Shown: positions 53,786 to 62,983, numbered from the stretch's first letter. The stretch: DNA of 64,000 bases from Natronococcus sp. A-GB1 (GCF_029688845.1 NZ_JARUKW010000007.1:1-64000), one strand, 5' to 3'. Notes: generated from the letters alone by a model not told the origin. Numbers and translations are program-made.

Positions 53786-54139
53786 CTACTCGTCCTCGGC
53801 CGTCTCGACGATCTCGACGACCGACAGCGGAACGTCACGCAGGGCGCCGCCGACCTCGCTCTTTGCGATCCGGGAGGCGTGTTCCTCGCTATCGGCGTTG
53901 TACACTTCCATCTCGAGAGCCAGTCCGACGAGTGCGGTGTCGGCCGCGACGAACGCCGAGTCGAACGGTTCGCCACAGGCCGGACAGCCCGTCGCGCCGA
54001 CCTCGACCTCGACGTACTCGAGGCCCTCGCTGTTGAGCCGCTTTCCGGCTTCGCTGACCGCGACGCCGATCGCGTCGTCGATCTCGTCGACGTCACGAAC
54101 CAACCACGCTGCTTCCATCCCGACGAGGTAGTTTCCCAT
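53786..54139 (-). CDS. DUF555 (UPF0212) family protein
   Basis: A 117-residue archaeal protein. MGNYLVGMEAAWLVRDVDEI is the conserved start. A C-P-A-C pair in VEVGATGCPACGEPFD, with no later pair, suggests a half zinc site that could dimerise. A regular beta-alpha pattern continues to EVGGALRDVPLSVVEIVE. The start at 54139 is the Met at that conserved opening. Widely conserved in archaea; function unknown. Confidence 0.88.
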   Translation of the reverse strand: MGNYLVGMEAAWLVRDVDEIDDAIGVAVSEAGKRLNSEGLEYVEVEVGATGCPACGEPFDSAFVAADTALVGLALEMEVYNADSEEHASRIAKSEVGGALRDVPLSVVEIVETAEDE

Positions 54140-54373
54140 ACCGGATGGTCGGCCCGGGGGGTTTCCTGCTTTGCGATTCCGACCGCGGCGCGCACGCGAA
54201 GCCGATAATGCGCATAAGTTACGAGAATTGACCGCGTCGATTCGAACCTGGATAGCCGAATCTCGGTCGGGAGACAGGCGAAGTTGTTCGGTACACAAGC
54301 CAGCTTTAATCGCAAGACAGCGTCGACCTCGTTCTACACTACCGATCGTTACACTCTCTTCCGAGCAAGAACA

Positions 54374-54382
54374 CTTATATAC
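54374..54382 (+). promoter_or_regulatory. TATA-like box of the 57-residue membrane protein gene
   Basis: CTTATATAC lies about 33 bases before the ATG at 54412, placing the transcript start about ten bases ahead of the start codon. Confidence 0.5.
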
Positions 54383-54411
54383 TCCCTCGATCTCCCAACG
54401 CGTGAACGTCG

Positions 54412-54585
54412 ATGAAATCCCGCGTGTACCACGCGACGCTGTTCGCACTGTACCAGCTCTGCATTGTCGTCGGCATCCTCGCGATGCCGCTCGCAATGGC
54501 GACCCGACAGGTCGGCTACACCCTCCCGCTGCACCGGCTGATCGAGAACGTCGGCGAGGCGTATGACGAGGTCCGCCGGGAGTGA
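54412..54585 (+). CDS. Small membrane protein, 57 residues
   Basis: A short gene. The product, beginning MKSRVYHATLFALYQLCIVV, has one strong membrane segment (residues 8-30, ATLFALYQLCIVVGILAMPLA), then a basic Arg and an amphipathic tail (PLHRLIENVGEAYDEVRRE). A TATA-like box is correctly placed upstream. The composition and start context look real. There is no known function; it stands alone between the DUF555 and proteasome beta genes. Confidence 0.65.
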   Translation: MKSRVYHATLFALYQLCIVVGILAMPLAMATRQVGYTLPLHRLIENVGEAYDEVRRE

Positions 54586-54724
54586 ACTAAGCGATCGTTT
54601 TCCGCCCGTCCGCGACGGCCACAACCCGCTCTCGAGCCACGGTTCCCGACGGCTACAACCCGCCCTCGAGCCACGATGCCGTACGGACCGTCGGTAGCGG
54701 AAACGAGGGTTGTTACCGCCGATG

Positions 54725-54734
54725 TTTTATATGG
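54725..54734 (+). promoter_or_regulatory. TATA-like box of the proteasome beta gene
   Basis: TTTTATATGG is centred about 28 bases before the ATG at 54757; the message is probably leaderless. Confidence 0.55.
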
Positions 54735-54756
54735 TCCCGGCCGTAACCTTCGGTCA

Positions 54757-55488
54757 ATGCGTACGCCTACTCACGACTCGGACTTTTCCCGAACGAGCAG
54801 TCAGCTGTCGGCCGAAATGAACCCCTACGAACCCGAACTCGGCTCGCTGCCACAGAACGACATCTCGGCGTCCGATCTCGACAACGTCAACAAGACCGGA
54901 ACGACGACGATCGGCATCACGACCGCCGACGGCGTCGTCATCGCGACGGACATGCGCGCCAGCCTCGGCGGCCGGTTCGTCTCGAACAAGAACGTCCAGA
55001 AGGTCGAGCAGATTCACCCCACCGGCGCGCTGACGATGGTCGGCAGCGTCGGCGGCGCCCAGTCGTTCATCAAGAGCCTCCGCGCCGAGGTCAACCTCAA
55101 CGAGGCCCGTCGCGGCGAGGTCATGAGCATCGACGCGCTCGCGACGCTCGCGGGGAACTTCGCCCGCGGCGGTCCGTTTTTCGCTATCCACCCGATCCTG
55201 GGCGGCGTCGACCAGGAAGGCAGCCACGTCTACAGCATCGACCCCGCAGGCGGCGTCATGGAGGACGACTACACAGTCACCGGCTCCGGGATGCAGCTGG
55301 CCTACGGTCACCTAGAGCAGGCCTACGACGACGACATGTCCAACGACGAGGCCAAGACGGTCGCCGCCCGCGGCATCAAGTCCGCTGCAGAGCGCGACAC
55401 CGGCTCCGGGAACGGCGTCTTCCTCTGTGAGATCACCGACGAGGGCGTCGAGATCGAGGGCCACCACGACTTCGACGAAGTCATATAA
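54757..55488 (+). CDS. psmB: Proteasome subunit beta
   Basis: The catalytic inner-ring subunit, 243 residues. A 48-residue propeptide ends in NVNKTG, and autocleavage before Thr49 (TTTIGITTADGVVIATDMRA) exposes the nucleophile. Lys81, in the KNVQKVEQIHP region, is the likely active-site Lys33 equivalent, and MVGSVGGAQSFIKS follows. An upstream in-frame ATG at 54676 would only add non-family sequence; the TATA-like box places the start at 54757. Confidence 0.96.
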   Translation: MRTPTHDSDFSRTSSQLSAEMNPYEPELGSLPQNDISASDLDNVNKTGTTTIGITTADGVVIATDMRASLGGRFVSNKNVQKVEQIHPTGALTMVGSVGGAQSFIKSLRAEVNLNEARRGEVMSIDALATLAGNFARGGPFFAIHPILGGVDQEGSHVYSIDPAGGVMEDDYTVTGSGMQLAYGHLEQAYDDDMSNDEAKTVAARGIKSAAERDTGSGNGVFLCEITDEGVEIEGHHDFDEVI

Positions 55489-55840
55489 CGCGACTGCCGC
55501 TCCGTTCTTTCGTTCTTTTCGACCCGCAAGCGTCGCGTCTATCTCGTCCGTCGAACCCTCGGTCGGGACGGCCGATGCAGTTCCGGAGGCTGCGACCGTC
55601 CTCGAACCGACCGTCAGTATGGGTGGTCGCCAGGCTGACGTCGTTCCCGGCGAGACGACCGACTCCTTGAAGGGTGGAAAACGTGCCGGGACCCGCGTTG
55701 GCGAGTGATGCCCGCAGACGCGTCTCTGTGGGAGACAGTGCTCTGCGAGGAACTGCCGAAAAGGACGGCCGGAACAATCGACGTACCGACCTTCAGGACG
55801 CTACCGATCGGGCGAAAACGACGTCGCGCGGTCTACCGGT
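55489..55840. other. Intergenic region, no gene seen
   Basis: A 352-base gap between convergent genes. A pyrimidine tract CGTTCTTTCGTTCTTTTCG directly after psmB is a likely transcription end. Frames on both strands are arginine-rich and show no family features. Confidence 0.5.
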
Positions 55841-56974
55841 TCAATCCGTCTGTTGAGGCGCCTCGACCTCGGCGCCGGCCGCCTCACGCTCCGCGAGGTC
55901 GACGGTTTCGATGCGCTGTGCTCGGCCCGTCTCGCTCGAGCGGTAGATCGCGTCGATCACGCGCTGGACGGTCAGCGCCTCCTCGACCGTGTTCGTCTCG
56001 GGTTCGACGCCCGCGGCGATCGTCTCGAGGAACCGGGCGTCCTGTTCCTGGTGGCCCGTCAGCGAGGCGTCGCCGGTGAGATCGACGTCGGCGTAGTGAT
56101 CGCAGCCGGCCGTACTGGCCTCCAGAATCTCCATATCGGTCGAACCGATATCGAACTGGGCACCCGCGTCGGTGCCCCGAACCCGGAAGTCCATGCTCGG
56201 CTCGCGGTTCGTCGCCCAGGCGGCCTCGAGCGAGATCGTTCGCCCGTCCGCACAGCGGATGAAGGCGCTGACGGAGTCGTCGACCTCGTAGGTCTCGGCG
56301 GTCCCGTCCCAGGCGTCGCCGAAGCCGTCGGGGTCGGCGTAGTCGTCGTCCATGCCGAACGTCGAGCGGGCGACGCCGCTGACTTCGACGACCTCGGGGA
56401 ACTCCATCGCGTACAGCGCGAGGTCGATCGCGTGGACGCCGATGTCGAGCAGGGAGCCGCCGCCGGCCAGGTCGGGATCGGTGAACCACGAACCGGGGCC
56501 CGGAACGCCGCGCCGTCGAACGTAGTTCGCCTCGACATGGGTGAGCTCGCCGAAGCGGTCACGTTGCTCGTCGAACATCGCCATCGAGGCGGCGTGGCGG
56601 TTGTGGAAGCCGACCATGCAGATCCCGTCCGCCTCGAGCGCGACGTCGGCGATTCGTTCGGCGCTCTCGAGGGTGTGAGCGAGGGGTTTCTCGACGAGAA
56701 CGTGGTTACCGGCCTCGAGTGCGTCGACCGTGATCGGCTCGTGAAACCGGTTGGGGGTCGTCACGATAACCGCGTCGACGTTCGCGTCGACGACCAGTCC
56801 CTCGTGGGTTTCGTACGTCGTCGCCCCGAACTCGGCGGCGAACGCCTCGCGCTGGTTCTCGACGAGGTCGGCACCGGCGACGACGTCGGCGCCGAACTCC
56901 TCGACGTTGCGAGCGTGGAGCTGCCCCATCCCGCCGAGGCCGACGATACCGACGCCGATCTCGGCGTCGATCAC
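55841..56974 (-). CDS. Gfo/Idh/MocA family oxidoreductase
   Basis: A 377-residue NAD(P)-dependent dehydrogenase of sugars or inositols. The Rossmann motif GIVGLGGMGQLHARN lies at residues 9-23, the cofactor/catalytic EKPLAHTLESAERIAD contains the family Glu-Lys-Pro, and the downstream GGSLLDIGVHAIDLALYA has the catalytic Asp and His. The start is a GTG at 56974 (VIDAEIGVGIVG). Divergent from the ThuA gene, as often seen in sugar-use loci. Confidence 0.9.
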   Translation of the reverse strand: MIDAEIGVGIVGLGGMGQLHARNVEEFGADVVAGADLVENQREAFAAEFGATTYETHEGLVVDANVDAVIVTTPNRFHEPITVDALEAGNHVLVEKPLAHTLESAERIADVALEADGICMVGFHNRHAASMAMFDEQRDRFGELTHVEANYVRRRGVPGPGSWFTDPDLAGGGSLLDIGVHAIDLALYAMEFPEVVEVSGVARSTFGMDDDYADPDGFGDAWDGTAETYEVDDSVSAFIRCADGRTISLEAAWATNREPSMDFRVRGTDAGAQFDIGSTDMEILEASTAGCDHYADVDLTGDASLTGHQEQDARFLETIAAGVEPETNTVEEALTVQRVIDAIYRSSETGRAQRIETVDLAEREAAGAEVEAPQQTD

Positions 56975-57304
56975 CGGGAAACCCCCCGTTTCTCACCCGT
57001 CGATTCCGTTTCTTCCTCAAAAACCCCGAATTTCGCTGTCGTTTGCGTGCGATCCCGGTTCATATCGCAACGCGGGCAGCGATCGAGATAAGTATTGTGT
57101 CCCGAAAATGTGTACAACACGGAGTCATATACGTTTCACTACAGTATTCGGGCGTGTGACCACCGACGAATACGGAAAGAACACCGACATTACCGCCGTC
57201 GACGTCGCGATTGCGCGAAGAAACCGTCTGTTGTCACCCGCTGTCGCGGACGCAAACCGGGGCGATCGGTCCAGCTAAGGACGTCGGGACTGGAGCTTCC
57301 GCCG
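56975..57304. other. Divergent promoter region between dehydrogenase and ThuA genes
   Basis: A 330-base gap. AT-rich stretches GATAAGTATTGTG and CATATACG, around 57085-57130, could be promoters or operator. No gene seen; an in-frame upstream extension of thuA is arginine-rich. Confidence 0.5.
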
Positions 57305-58000
57305 ATGGTCGCAGTCACGATCTGGAACGAGTTCCGACACGAGCAGGAGGACGAGAACGCCGCCGCGGTCTACCCCGACGGGATCCACGAGGCCCTCGCG
57401 GGCGTCCTCGAGGACGACCACGAGGTGCGGACGGCCACCCTCGACGAGCCCGAACACGGGCTCACCGAGGACGTCCTCGAGTCGACCGACGTCCTGTTCT
57501 GGTGGGGCCACATCGCCCACGACGAGGTCGACGACGAGATTGTCGACCGCGTCCAGGAGCGCGTGCTCGAGGGGATGGGATTGATCGTCCTCCACTCCGG
57601 CCACTTCTCGAAGGTCTTCAAGCGGCTCATGGGGACGACGTGTAACCTCCAGTGGCGCGAGGACGGCGGTCGCGAGCGGCTGTGGGTCGTCGACCCCGGC
57701 CACCCGATCGCCGACGGGCTCGAGGAGTCGATCGAGCTCCCGACGACGGAGATGTACGGCGAGCCGTTCGACATCCCCAAGCCCGACCGCCTCGTCTTCA
57801 CGAGCTGGTTCGAGGGCGGCGAGGTGTTCCGCAGCGGCTGCTGTTACCGACGCGGGAACGGCCAGATCTTCTACTTCCGACCGGGCCACGAGACCTATCC
57901 GATCTACGAGAACGAGGAGATCCAGCGGGTCCTCCGGAACGCGGTCGACTGGGCGAGCCCGACGGCGGGCTCGCCGCGGACGTTCGGCGAGCGCGAGTGA
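57305..58000 (+). CDS. ThuA-like (trehalose utilization) protein
   Basis: A 231-residue protein of the ThuA-like class-I glutamine-amidotransferase-like fold. Signatures are [20 protein letters not shown] at the start, [40 protein letters not shown], and [20 protein letters not shown]. The start ATG at 57305 matches that conserved opening. In many bacteria and haloarchaea ThuA pairs with a Gfo/Idh dehydrogenase for sugar catabolism, matching the divergent neighbour. The substrate is unknown. Confidence 0.88.
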   Translation: MVAVTIWNEFRHEQEDENAAAVYPDGIHEALAGVLEDDHEVRTATLDEPEHGLTEDVLESTDVLFWWGHIAHDEVDDEIVDRVQERVLEGMGLIVLHSGHFSKVFKRLMGTTCNLQWREDGGRERLWVVDPGHPIADGLEESIELPTTEMYGEPFDIPKPDRLVFTSWFEGGEVFRSGCCYRRGNGQIFYFRPGHETYPIYENEEIQRVLRNAVDWASPTAGSPRTFGERE

Positions 58001-58036
58001 GGGCACCGATGCTGGATCGAATCGGCTCGAGCCCCG

Positions 58037-58888
58037 CTACAGCACCTGGCGGCCCTCGTCGGTGATCACGCTCTCGAGCAACCCGATCGGCGTCGCGTCG
58101 TAGGAGGGGTTCTCGATCGCGAACCCCTCGGCCGGCTCGGACATGACCTCGCTTCCCGGTCGGTACTCGTTCTCGAAGACGAACCCCTCCTCGACGATCT
58201 TCGAGGCCGAGCCAACGACGGTGACCGGAACATCGAGCTGGGCCGCCGTCGCGGCGATGGGAAAGGTTCCGACCCGGTTGTACAGCGTCTCGTCGACGAT
58301 ACAGTCCATCCCGACGAGCACCCGGTCGCAGTCCTCGAGGTAGAGTCCGTGGGCGCTGTCGGTGATCAGCGTCGCGTCGACGCCCTCGAGATCGGCGAGT
58401 GTCCTGGCGGTCTTCCGACCGATGTAGCGCGGGCGGGCCTCGGTGATGTAGACGTCGAACTCCTTGCCGGCCTCGACGGCCCGTTCTAGGGCCTCGAGCA
58501 CCGTCGAGGAGTAGTCGTGGGTCAACAGCGTCGCGCCGTCGGAGAGGTGGGAAACGGCGTTCTCGGCGGCCAGATCCTTGCCGGCTTCGACCTTGGAGAC
58601 GACGGCGTCGATCCGCTCCTGGGTAAGTCGCTTCGCTTCGTCGACGGTGTCGACGTCCGCTTCGGTGACGTCGCCGACGACCTCCCGGACGGCGTTCTGT
58701 AGCGAGGCGTGGGAGGGGTTCGCCCGACGAAGCACCGACCCGTTCTGCTCGAGGGCCCGTTCGTACTCCTCGAGCGTGGCGAACTCCCGCTCGAGCAGTT
58801 CCTCGAGCGCTCGCGTCGCGTTTACGGCAACCACCGAGGAGCTGTGCGTCTGCAGGTCCTTGATCTCCTCGACCGTCTCGTCGATCAT
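58037..58888 (-). CDS. eIF-2B alpha/ribose-1,5-bisphosphate isomerase-like protein
   Basis: A 283-residue protein of the eIF2B/MtnA/R15P isomerase superfamily. The segment LLTHDYSSTVLEALERA (residues 121-137) has Asp125 where the isomerases carry the catalytic Cys, resembling eIF2B-alpha (THAYS). VGMDCIVDETLYNRVGT keeps the catalytic-type Asp195. The N-terminal 100 residues are helical. R15P isomerase activity is therefore doubtful; a regulatory role or another phosphosugar is more likely. The start ATG at 58888 begins MIDETVEEIKD. Confidence 0.85.
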   Translation of the reverse strand: MIDETVEEIKDLQTHSSSVVAVNATRALEELLEREFATLEEYERALEQNGSVLRRANPSHASLQNAVREVVGDVTEADVDTVDEAKRLTQERIDAVVSKVEAGKDLAAENAVSHLSDGATLLTHDYSSTVLEALERAVEAGKEFDVYITEARPRYIGRKTARTLADLEGVDATLITDSAHGLYLEDCDRVLVGMDCIVDETLYNRVGTFPIAATAAQLDVPVTVVGSASKIVEEGFVFENEYRPGSEVMSEPAEGFAIENPSYDATPIGLLESVITDEGRQVL

Positions 58889-58965
58889 ACCTCTACGAAT
58901 TCCCGTAACCGCAAAAGGTGTTCCGGGTGTCTCGCGGGCCGACGGCGGGACGGAGTGGGCGCTCG

Positions 58966-59283
58966 TCAGTCGAACTCGAAGGTCCGAACCAGTTCGTTTG
59001 CGATGCGCTCGCGGAACTCCTCGAGGACGGCGTCGAACTGCTCGGGGTCGCCGACCGCGGCCCGAACCGTCTCGACGCGCTCCTCGGGGAGGTCGATTCG
59101 GAACTCCCCCTCGCCGAGGTAGACGGGCTCGCTCTCGCTCAGGACCTTTCGATCGATCGCGCGGAGGATCTCGGAGTCGTACTGGCCGTGGAGCTGGTTG
59201 TACGCGTTCGAGTACGCCGTCTCGAGCTCCTCGAAGTAGTGGACGTACTTCTCGTCGAACTGCTCGGGGTCGAACTCGGTCAT
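58966..59283 (-). CDS. Haloarchaeal DUF5783-like protein
   Basis: A 105-residue acidic helical protein: FDPEQFDEKYVHYFEELETA, then NAYNQLHGQYDSEILRAIDR and VYLGEGEFRIDLPEERVETV. I recall the family as DUF5783, haloarchaeal, function unknown. It follows the eIF-2B-like gene on the same strand after 77 bases; co-transcription is possible. Confidence 0.78.
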   Translation of the reverse strand: MTEFDPEQFDEKYVHYFEELETAYSNAYNQLHGQYDSEILRAIDRKVLSESEPVYLGEGEFRIDLPEERVETVRAAVGDPEQFDAVLEEFRERIANELVRTFEFD

Positions 59284-59391
59284 ATCCCCTCGTCGGGCAG
59301 CGAGTCGGTAAACGGTTCGGAAGACCGTTTTGACGGCGACCCCGCGAACCCGTCCCGTAGGCTTACGTCTTCGAACTCCCTAGAGCCGTCG

Positions 59392-59715
59392 ATGAGCGTC
59401 ACCGTCCGCTACACCTGTCCCCACTGCGACGCGGTCCACAGCCTCGAGCGCCCGCCGGATCTCGCCGACCGCTCGGTCACGAAACTCGCACAGCCGGGCT
59501 GGGAGTACACCGACCCCGACGATCCCGACCGAGAGGCCGCCGACGGGATCGCCTTCGTCTGTGGCGAGGACGGCCCGACGACGGATCTCGAGGGCGAACC
59601 GGTCGAGGGCTGTGGCCGACCGTTCTACCTCAACTTCGTTCGGTACGAACACGGGATCGAACTCGAGCCCGATCCGCCGACGTACGGCGGCCCACGGTTC
59701 GATTTTAATGCGTAA
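59392..59715 (+). CDS. Zinc-ribbon protein of unknown function
   Basis: A 107-residue protein. CPHC (residues 9-12) near the start and C...C later (FVCGEDGPTT, VEGCGRPFY) give four cysteines for one zinc. The remainder is acidic strands and loops (PGWEYTDPDDPDREAADGIA) ending GGPRFDFNA. The start ATG at 59392 begins MSVTVRYTCPHCDA. No named family is recognised; it could act in RNA or protein contacts. Divergent from the DUF5783-like gene. Confidence 0.7.
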   Translation: MSVTVRYTCPHCDAVHSLERPPDLADRSVTKLAQPGWEYTDPDDPDREAADGIAFVCGEDGPTTDLEGEPVEGCGRPFYLNFVRYEHGIELEPDPPTYGGPRFDFNA

Positions 59716-59766
59716 ACTCTCCGGCCGAACCGTTACGCACAGCGAACTTTTTTACCGGGAGCATCG

Positions 59767-59787
59767 GCTGACGCCTTTGGCGTCAGC
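59767..59787. repeat. Perfect hairpin GCTGACGCC-TTT-GGCGTCAGC
   Basis: Nine-base-pair arms with a three-base loop, 51 bases after the zinc-ribbon gene stop. It could act as a terminator, an RNA-stability element or part of a small RNA; the loop is very tight. Confidence 0.6.
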
Positions 59788-59821
59788 CTCAACCCCCGGC
59801 AAAAAACTTCGATGAAAAAAG

Positions 59822-59856
59822 GCCGCCGTCGCGGGGTTTCACCCCGCTCCGGCGGT
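59822..59856. repeat. Nested hairpin next to the first one
   Basis: Inner arms GCGGGG/CCCCGC with loop TTTCA lie inside outer arms CCGCC/GGCGG. A run of A residues precedes it. With the hairpin at 59767 it forms a structured pair in a 229-base gene gap. Confidence 0.55.
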
Positions 59857-59944
59857 GAACCGTTCCGCTTCGCTCACGGATGCTCGGCACTTCCCGCAGT
59901 GTTCCATACGCATGCTCTATGTAACGATCGCGACGGACTCTGCG

Positions 59945-60355
59945 TTACGACTCCGTCGCGTTCGATCCGGTGAGGTCGTCGAGTCGATCGAAGTACGCCT
60001 CTCGAGGGACCTGGTACAGCGCCCGGTAGTCGATCTCGCCGTCGTCGAACTGGCGGGCGAGCTCCACGGTCCGCTCGAGTCCCTCGGCGCGCGTCTCGAA
60101 CCGGTTCGTCTCGTTCAGCGAGACGTCCGGCTCGAGGTAGAAGGTGACGAACCAGTCCTGCTCGAGGGTTCGGTCGGTGGGGTTGGTTCCGGGTCTGCGC
60201 GTTCGCTTTCCGTGAGTCAGGTACAGCGTCGGCAGACAGGCCGCCGGGAACTCCTCGCCGTCGAAGACGTCGGGTCGGTACGCGAGCACGACTCGCCCGT
60301 CGTCCTCGACCGACCAGACCGACCAGGCTTCGGGAAGGGACTCGAGGTCGCTCAT
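59945..60355 (-). CDS. Haloarchaeal DUF5820-like protein
   Basis: A 136-residue acidic protein, beginning MSDLESLPEAWSVWSVEDDG. It has strands (RVVLAYRPDVFDGEEFPAAC, TLYLTHGKRTRRPG, WFVTFYLEPDVSLNE) and a helical end with DYRALYQVPREAYFDRLDDL. I recall the family as DUF5820, haloarchaeal, with no known role. The start ATG at 60355 is the first in the frame and matches the opening. Confidence 0.76.
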   Translation of the reverse strand: MSDLESLPEAWSVWSVEDDGRVVLAYRPDVFDGEEFPAACLPTLYLTHGKRTRRPGTNPTDRTLEQDWFVTFYLEPDVSLNETNRFETRAEGLERTVELARQFDDGEIDYRALYQVPREAYFDRLDDLTGSNATES

Positions 60356-60910
60356 GGTCGGTCGTAGGCGCGACCGTCCTAAATGGGCGTCGCCCGCCGA
60401 CCGTCCGCTTCGGCGACGTATTTAAGCGCTCGTCCGCCGCGCACCGGCCATCCCGTGTGCTGCAAGCAGGCCAGTTATATAACTGGACGGGAGCCCTGGT
60501 ATGTGAACTCTACCCAACCAACTATATTTCTCCGAAAGTGGTATGAAAACATGTACTGGTAAATACCTTTTGGGGCTAACTTTAAGTAGATGGATTACTC
60601 ACTCATTAAATACTATCGGTATCCGTTCGCCGGACCGATCCACTTCGCGCCCGTCCCCGGCGCACCCGTCGACCGAACCCGACACCCCGGCTCTCGGCGA
60701 CGGTAGTGGTACCCGATCACATATGGCACGACACGATGCCGCCCGCGCCGGTTCGCGCGTGCTGCAAGCGGTTCGCAGCGCACGTCGAACGTGGCGTCCG
60801 TGTCGAGTCGTCCGAAACGACGGATCGCTGACGGTCCGGCCGCGCGACGGGTCAGGCCGGTCGAGCGACGTTCCGATACGACGGGGGAGACCGAAACTGG
60901 CAATGATACC
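60356..60910. other. AT-rich upstream region of the PrkA operon
   Basis: A gap of about 555 bases between the DUF5820-like gene and prkA. It contains the 16-base palindrome at 60471-60486, TATA-like elements (TTTAAGTAG near 60590, TTAAATACT near 60605) and no supported gene. A 63-codon arginine-rich frame at 60723-60914 overlaps the prkA start but has no family features. The prkA transcript could have a leader of about 280 bases. Confidence 0.5.
60471..60486. promoter_or_regulatory. Perfect 16-base palindrome CCAGTTATATAACTGG
   Basis: A perfect inverted repeat centred on TATATA in the AT-rich region upstream of the PrkA genes. It looks like a regulator-binding site or a symmetric TATA element. 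Confidence 0.45.
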
Positions 60911-62983
60911 ATGAACGGTGACATCGAGACGCTCGAGAAACTCAGTACGGATTACAAGGAATCGATGCCCGCAGACCTGCGGGAGACCAAGTCCTTCGAC
61001 TGGTACTTAGAGGAGTGTTACGAGGACCCCAAGATCACCCGCAACGCCCACCAGCGGGTGGCGGACATGTTCGACTACTACGGCACCAGCTACGACGAGA
61101 CCGAGGGGGTCGTGGAGTACGAACTCGCCTCCGAGGACCCGCTGGGCAACGGCGAGAACACCTTCTACGGGAGGGTGATCCACCAGTCGATCCACGAGTT
61201 CGTCAACAAGGTGAAATCGGGCGCTCGCAGGCTCGGCCCCGAACGGCGGATCAAGCTCCTCCTCGGTCCGGTGGGGTCGGGGAAGTCCCACTTCGACAAG
61301 CAGGTCCGGAAGTACTTCGAGGACTACACCCTCCGCGAGGAGGGGCGGATGTACACCTTCCGGTGGACCAACCTCTGTGACGTCATCCAGGACCAGGATC
61401 CGGCCGACGATGTCGTCCGCTCGCCGATGAACCAGGATCCGCTCGTCCTCCTGCCACTGGAGCAGCGCCAGCGGGTGATCGACGACCTGAACGAGGTCCT
61501 CGATGCGCCCTACACGATCCAGAACGAGCAGGCGCTGGACCCCGAGAGCGAGTTCTACATGGACAAGCTGCTCGCCTACTACGAGGACGACCTCCAGCAG
61601 GTCCTGGAGAACCACGTCGAGATCATCCGGCTGGTCGCCGACGAGAACAAGCGCCAGGCCCTCGAGACGTTCGAACCCAAGGACAAGAAAAACCAGGACG
61701 AGACCGAACTGACCGGCGACGTCAACTACTCGAAGATCGCCATCTACGGCGAGAGCGACCCGCGCGCGTTCGACTACTCGGGGGCGTTCTGTAACGCCAA
61801 CCGCGGGGTGTTCTCCGGCGAGGAACTACTGAAGCTCCAGCGGGAGTTCCTCTACGACTTCCTGCACGCGACCCAGGAACAGACGATCAAGCCCAAGAGC
61901 AACCCGCGGATCGACATCGACCAGGTGATCGTCGGGCGGACGAACATGCCCGAGTACAAGGACAAGAAGGGCGACGAGAAGATGGAGGCCTTCAACGACC
62001 GCACCAAGCGGATCGACTTCCCGTACGTGCTGTCCTACGAGGACGAGTCGCTCATCTACGACAAGATGCTGAACAACGCCGACGTCCCCGACATCAACGT
62101 CGAACCTCACACCCTCGAGATGGCGGGACTGTTCGGCGTGCTCACGCGGATCGAGGAGCCCGACACCGAAACCGTCGACCTTCTCTCGAAGGCGAAGGCG
62201 TACAACGGCGAGATCGACGAGGGCGACGATATCGACACGAAGAAGCTCCGTGAGGAGGCCGCCGAGAAGGCCGAAATCGGCGAGGGGATGGTCGGGGTCT
62301 CGCCTCGGTTCATCGGCGACGAGATCGCAGAGGCGATCATGGACTCGAAACACCGTTCCCGGGGCTTCCTCTCGCCGCTGACGGTGTTCAACTTCTTCGA
62401 GGAGAACCTCGAACACCACGGCTCAATCCCGGAGGACAACTTCGAGAAGTACTACCGCTACCTCGAGACGGTTCGCGAGGAGTACCGCGAGCGGGCCATC
62501 GAGGACGTCCGCCACGCCTTAGCCTACGACCTCGACGAGATCCAGCGCCAGGGCGAGAAGTACATGGACCACGTGATGGCCTACATCGACGACGACACGA
62601 TCGAGGACGAACTCACGGGCCGCGAGCAGGAGCCCGACGAGACGTTCCTGCGGTCGGTCGAGGAGAAACTCGACATCCCGGAGGACCGCAAGGAGTCGTT
62701 CCGCCAGGAGGTCTCGAACTGGGTCTCCCGCCGGGCCCGCGAGGGCGAGGCGTTCAACCCCCAGGACAACGAACGGCTGCGTCGCGCGCTCGAGCGCAAG
62801 CTCTGGGAGGACAAGAAGCACAACATCAACTTCTCGGCGCTGGTGAGCGCCAACGAGTTCGACGACGACGAGCGCTCGTCGTGGATCGACGCGCTGATCG
62901 AACAGGGCTACTCCGAGGAGGGGGCCAAGGAAGTACTCGAGTTCGCCGGCGCGGAGGTCGCCAAAGCCGAGATGGAAGACTAA
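60911..62983 (+). CDS. prkA: PrkA-family serine protein kinase
   Basis: A 690-residue protein of the PrkA family: an AAA ATPase domain plus a C-terminal kinase-like domain, related to bacterial PrkA/YeaG stress kinases. Walker A is in LLLGPVGSGKSHFDKQVRKY (near residue 120); the segment FRWTNLCDVIQDQDPADDVV and the long helical C-terminus with the IEDVRHALAYDLDEIQRQGE stretch follow family order. The ATG at 60911 (MNGDIETLEKLSTDYKESMP) is the conserved start. A two-base gap separates it from the second PrkA-like gene. Confidence 0.93.
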   Translation: MNGDIETLEKLSTDYKESMPADLRETKSFDWYLEECYEDPKITRNAHQRVADMFDYYGTSYDETEGVVEYELASEDPLGNGENTFYGRVIHQSIHEFVNKVKSGARRLGPERRIKLLLGPVGSGKSHFDKQVRKYFEDYTLREEGRMYTFRWTNLCDVIQDQDPADDVVRSPMNQDPLVLLPLEQRQRVIDDLNEVLDAPYTIQNEQALDPESEFYMDKLLAYYEDDLQQVLENHVEIIRLVADENKRQALETFEPKDKKNQDETELTGDVNYSKIAIYGESDPRAFDYSGAFCNANRGVFSGEELLKLQREFLYDFLHATQEQTIKPKSNPRIDIDQVIVGRTNMPEYKDKKGDEKMEAFNDRTKRIDFPYVLSYEDESLIYDKMLNNADVPDINVEPHTLEMAGLFGVLTRIEEPDTETVDLLSKAKAYNGEIDEGDDIDTKKLREEAAEKAEIGEGMVGVSPRFIGDEIAEAIMDSKHRSRGFLSPLTVFNFFEENLEHHGSIPEDNFEKYYRYLETVREEYRERAIEDVRHALAYDLDEIQRQGEKYMDHVMAYIDDDTIEDELTGREQEPDETFLRSVEEKLDIPEDRKESFRQEVSNWVSRRAREGEAFNPQDNERLRRALERKLWEDKKHNINFSALVSANEFDDDERSSWIDALIEQGYSEEGAKEVLEFAGAEVAKAEMED

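Noticed and set aside
60723-60914. 63-codon frame whose stop overlaps the prkA start
   Set aside because: The product is arginine-rich and basic, unlike haloarchaeal proteins, and matches no family. It probably lies in the prkA leader.
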